Assembly (NCBI GenBank): GCA_900542565.1
Contig: UQOC01000074.1
Span: forward strand, 1 to 8,631
Direction: 5' to 3'
Length of the DNA stretch: 8,631 nt
From: an uncultured Eubacteriales bacterium
GTDB lineage: Bacteria; Bacillota; Clostridia; Peptostreptococcales; Anaerovoracaceae
The notes under the pieces: model-generated
Databases searched by the model: none
The model's input: only the letters and a program-made list of their open reading frames with translations
What the model was told of the DNA's origin: nothing
Part shown: one piece after another, positions 6,513-8,631 of the stretch
Layout of the letters: each line of letters starts with the position of its first letter
Position numbering within the stretch: the first letter of the stretch is position 1
Program-made: the position numbers and the translations under genes

Positions 6513-7472
6513 TCAGAGGCAATCTTTCAAGACCCGGAGGGCATTTTTGTAGCAGATCTTTTCTGCTACCCTCGGTGAAAAGATTTCCTCAAGTTTGCGG
6601 ACCACCGGCCCGTAACAGCCATATCCGCTGCCTTCGAGCTTGCTGTCCATCCCGTCCAGATCGGCTCCGAGAGCCACATGATCCTCTCCGGCCTTGTTCA
6701 CCATGTATTCCACATGGCGGATTATATCGCTGACAAATGTACTGTCCGAATTTTCTTTCAGAAAAGGTGCATAAAAATTTACGCCTGCCACTCCCCCATG
6801 TCCTGCAATGCACCTGAGCTGATCGTCCGTAAGATTTCTTGGATGATCCCTGAGCGCCCTGGCGCACGAATGGGATGCTACAAAGGGTTTTGTGCTGTGC
6901 CTCGCAACATCATAAAAACCTCCCTGGGACAGATGAGACACATCTGCGATCATGCCCTTCTCGTTGATTTTTTCAACCACTTCGATACCGAAAGGCTTGA
7001 GGCCTTTCATGTGATCTTCTCTGTTTACGCTGTTGGGGAATCCTATGCAGTTTTCATGATTCCATGTAAGGGTGAGGAGCCTGACGCCTCTTTCGTATAG
7101 CCTGTCAAGCCTTTCAATCTCCCCTTCAAGTATATATCCGTCTTCCAGCGTAAGCACAGAAGACATACTGCCTTCTTTCAGGTTGTTCTCCAGATCCTGA
7201 TATGAAAGGACCTTGCGGATCAGATCCTTGTTTTTTTCCATTTCGCCGTCGTAGAAATCAGCAATATCGAAAAAAAGCTCATACAGGCTCTTCTCTTCCT
7301 CTGCCCTTTCCGTCCGGTTTTTAGGCATGGAAAGCCATACAGCAAAAAACTGAGCTGCGCCGTTGTTCTTTTTCATTTTTTCAAGATCCACACATAAAGA
7401 ATTGTTCCTGAGGTTTTCCTTTCGCAGAAAACATTCCTTTATGGTATCGCAGTGCATATCTATGATCTTCAT
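6513..7472 (-). CDS. M19 (membrane/renal dipeptidase) family zinc peptidase
   Basis: This 319-residue amidohydrolase-fold enzyme belongs to peptidase family M19, dinuclear zinc dipeptidases that cleave L-X dipeptides, often with tolerance for a D-residue at the C-terminal position. Metal and active-site residues are all visible by comparison with human renal dipeptidase: H7 and D9 in DMHCDT, the bridging E110 in LTLEDG, H180 in DVSH, H201 in ASHS, R212 in HPRNLTDDQLR, and D271 in GADLDG. The length is usual for bacterial members. There is no signal peptide despite the family name, so it should be cytoplasmic. GAGGG lies about 7 nt before the ATG at 7472. It lies 24 bp after the P1-peptidase stop and 34 bp before the transglutaminase-like start, consistent with one operon. 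The family is certain; possible substrates are dipeptides from nutrition or from cell-wall turnover. Confidence 0.95.
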   Translation of the reverse strand: MKIIDMHCDTIKECFLRKENLRNNSLCVDLEKMKKNNGAAQFFAVWLSMPKNRTERAEEEKSLYELFFDIADFYDGEMEKNKDLIRKVLSYQDLENNLKEGSMSSVLTLEDGYILEGEIERLDRLYERGVRLLTLTWNHENCIGFPNSVNREDHMKGLKPFGIEVVEKINEKGMIADVSHLSQGGFYDVARHSTKPFVASHSCARALRDHPRNLTDDQLRCIAGHGGVAGVNFYAPFLKENSDSTFVSDIIRHVEYMVNKAGEDHVALGADLDGMDSKLEGSGYGCYGPVVRKLEEIFSPRVAEKICYKNALRVLKDCL

Positions 7473-7496
7473 TACTGATCCCTCACGGTTATTTTA

Positions 7497-8522
7497 TTAA
7501 AGAAATTCAAGCAGGCTGTACAGAATCCTGCCTCTTATGCCTGTCACCGTCTTTGCGTGGTAAAGGGAGCTTATGACAGCTTCTTCTACAGTTTCTGCCA
7601 CAGCCTCAAACACATCGTCCAGCTTATCATCCTGTATCATCTTCAGCTCTGTTATGCCGGTCTGTGAATAATGCGGTATACGGTTGGTTGTTGAAAAAGC
7701 AAGCGCAATGTCTCCGCTGCCGTTTCCAAGATAAGATCCGGTCCTGCCAAGGCCTATGGCGGCCCTCCTTGAGATCCTGTTAAGCTGTCTGTTTGTCAGC
7801 GGCAGGTCTGTGCCGATTACTATTATAACAGAACCCTTATCATTTTCAGCAATTTTTTCTACAGGCGTATGGATCTTTTTCCCATCTATCCTGAGATTTC
7901 CAAGAACTCCGAAGTTGGACATCAGGATAGCTCCTATGGTATATTTTTTACCGCTGACATCAACTATCCTTGAGGCAGAGCCTATACCGCCTTTGAGACC
8001 CATGCAGCACATGCCTGTTCCTGAGCCTACTGCTCCTTCTTCAAAATCTTCCCCTGTGTTGCGGAGAGCTTCCAGTACATGTTCTTCTGTTACATGCATC
8101 CCTCTTATATCATTTAATTCTCCGTCGTTGCACTCAGTCACTACACAGTTGACCGTACCGGTGGAAACACCTATATCCTCATTTTGTTCCAGCATATATT
8201 TTACTGAAGCCGTAACAGCCGTACCAACGCTGAAGGTGTTGGTCATCACGATCGGAGATTCTATGGTGCCCAGTTCCTGTATCTGTACCAGGCCCGCACT
8301 TTTTCCGAATCCGTTTATCACCGCTGTCCCTGCTGCCACCTTATCCTTAAAAAGATTGCCCTGATGGGGCAGGATGGCGGTCACGCCGGTATGCACATCT
8401 TTTTTACCGTCCTCTATGGTAACATGCCCCACCGTCACTCCCGGCACATCTGTTATCTTGTTCTTCGGCCCCTTGGGATACTTTGCGGTGAGGGATACCC
8501 ACTGATTTTCAGGCAAACCCAT
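7497..8522 (-). CDS. P1/DmpA-family self-processing aminopeptidase (L-aminopeptidase/D-esterase or beta-peptidyl type)
   Basis: This 341-residue N-terminal-nucleophile hydrolase is of peptidase family P1 (DmpA/BapA), made as one chain that cleaves itself into alpha and beta subunits. The processing site is visible as NGSGD (267-271): cleavage before S269 would expose Ser269 as the catalytic nucleophile. Other family signatures are ITDVPGVTVGHVTI (23-36), TGVTAILP (45-52), NGFGKSAGL (70-78), the VGSGTGM loop (165-171), TDLPLTNRQLNRISRRAAIGLGRTGS (238-263) and the end motif ETVEEAVISSL. Known members release N-terminal small residues, D-amino-acid amides or beta-amino acids, so exact specificity is open. 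AAGGAGG (8528-8534) with 5-nt spacing fixes the ATG at 8522. It appears to be the first gene of the peptidase operon. No clear promoter is visible between it and the window edge. It has no signal peptide. Confidence 0.94.
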   Translation of the reverse strand: MGLPENQWVSLTAKYPKGPKNKITDVPGVTVGHVTIEDGKKDVHTGVTAILPHQGNLFKDKVAAGTAVINGFGKSAGLVQIQELGTIESPIVMTNTFSVGTAVTASVKYMLEQNEDIGVSTGTVNCVVTECNDGELNDIRGMHVTEEHVLEALRNTGEDFEEGAVGSGTGMCCMGLKGGIGSASRIVDVSGKKYTIGAILMSNFGVLGNLRIDGKKIHTPVEKIAENDKGSVIIVIGTDLPLTNRQLNRISRRAAIGLGRTGSYLGNGSGDIALAFSTTNRIPHYSQTGITELKMIQDDKLDDVFEAVAETVEEAVISSLYHAKTVTGIRGRILYSLLEFL

Positions 8523-8532
8523 TTTTTCCTCC

Positions 8533-8545
8533 TTGCCTAAGGCAA
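8533..8545. promoter_or_regulatory. 13-bp palindrome next to the P1-peptidase ribosome binding site
   Basis: TTGCCT-A-AGGCAA is a perfect 6+6 bp palindrome around a single A. It overlaps the first bases of the AAGGAGG ribosome binding site of the minus-strand peptidase gene. It could be an operator or a small RNA hairpin that affects translation, but it is short and unsupported by other evidence. Confidence 0.35.
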
Positions 8546-8557
8546 TTTCTAAAAGTA

Positions 8558-8578
8558 AGGGGCTGTTTGACAGCCCCT
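8558..8578. terminator. GC-rich hairpin, possible minus-strand terminator
   Basis: A perfect 8-bp stem (8558-8565 with 8571-8578, AGGGGCTG/CAGCCCCT) has a 5-nt loop. On the minus strand it is followed by TTACTTTT, a weak T-rich tail, so it may end a minus-strand transcript arriving from beyond the window. On the plus strand no T-run follows. Confidence 0.5.
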
Positions 8579-8590
8579 CAGACTGTAGAC

Positions 8591-8628
8591 AAACCCCAGA
8601 CAGATTGTATGGTCGTCTGGGGTTTTTT
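8591..8628 (+). terminator. Strong intrinsic-terminator-like hairpin with T-run on the plus strand
   Basis: An 11-bp perfect stem (8591-8601 with 8615-8625, AAACCCCAGAC/GTCTGGGGTTT) encloses a 13-nt loop, and a run of six Ts ends at 8628. On the plus strand it has the form of a Rho-independent terminator, yet no plus-strand gene lies within 3 kb upstream. It may block antisense transcription, act in both directions, or be part of a repeat or insertion-sequence end whose remainder is outside the window. Confidence 0.6.
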
Positions 8629-8631
8629 CTT

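Overview
The window looks like chromosomal DNA from an anaerobic Firmicute, probably a Lachnospiraceae-type Clostridium. The evidence is strong AGGAGG-type ribosome binding sites, AGG/AGA and ATA codon use at intermediate GC, and gene families common in gut Clostridia. The genus cannot be named from sequence alone. No rRNA, tRNA, CRISPR array or transposase gene was found.

Left part (1-2610, minus strand): a compact gene series runs right to left. It consists of an ArsR/SmtB-type metal-responsive repressor, an AraC-family regulator 15 bp downstream, a macrodomain ADP-ribose hydrolase whose ATG overlaps the AraC stop by 4 bp, and, after a 73-bp gap, a MATE-family multidrug exporter cut by the window edge.

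Centre (2611-5109): a 338-bp divergent control region holds a GC-rich imperfect hairpin, an extended -10 promoter and an 18-bp ArsR-type inverted repeat. The plus-strand genes that follow encode a 72-residue soluble heavy-metal-associated (HMA) protein and a Zn/Cd/Pb-type P1B ATPase that lacks its own N-terminal metal-binding domain. The likely logic is that metal releases the ArsR repressor, the HMA protein carries or senses metal, and the ATPase exports it. The attached AraC, macrodomain and MATE genes may be co-induced, which would be an unusual extension of a metal-resistance locus.

Right part (5096-8522, minus strand): a three-gene peptide-related operon encodes a self-processing P1/DmpA-type aminopeptidase, an M19 membrane-dipeptidase-family zinc hydrolase and a cytoplasmic protein with a transglutaminase-like Cys-His-Asp domain. 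All three lack signal peptides, so they probably act on small peptides or amides in the cytoplasm. The last gene overlaps the end of the ATPase gene tail to tail by 14 bp. The right edge (8546-8631) carries two strong hairpins, the outer one followed by a T-run on the plus strand.

Most of the content is recognisable. The points most worth following are the composite ArsR-AraC-macrodomain-MATE transcription unit, the altered metal-site residues of the ArsR protein, the GC-rich hairpin in the divergent promoter region, and the uncharacterised transglutaminase-like protein tied to two peptidases.
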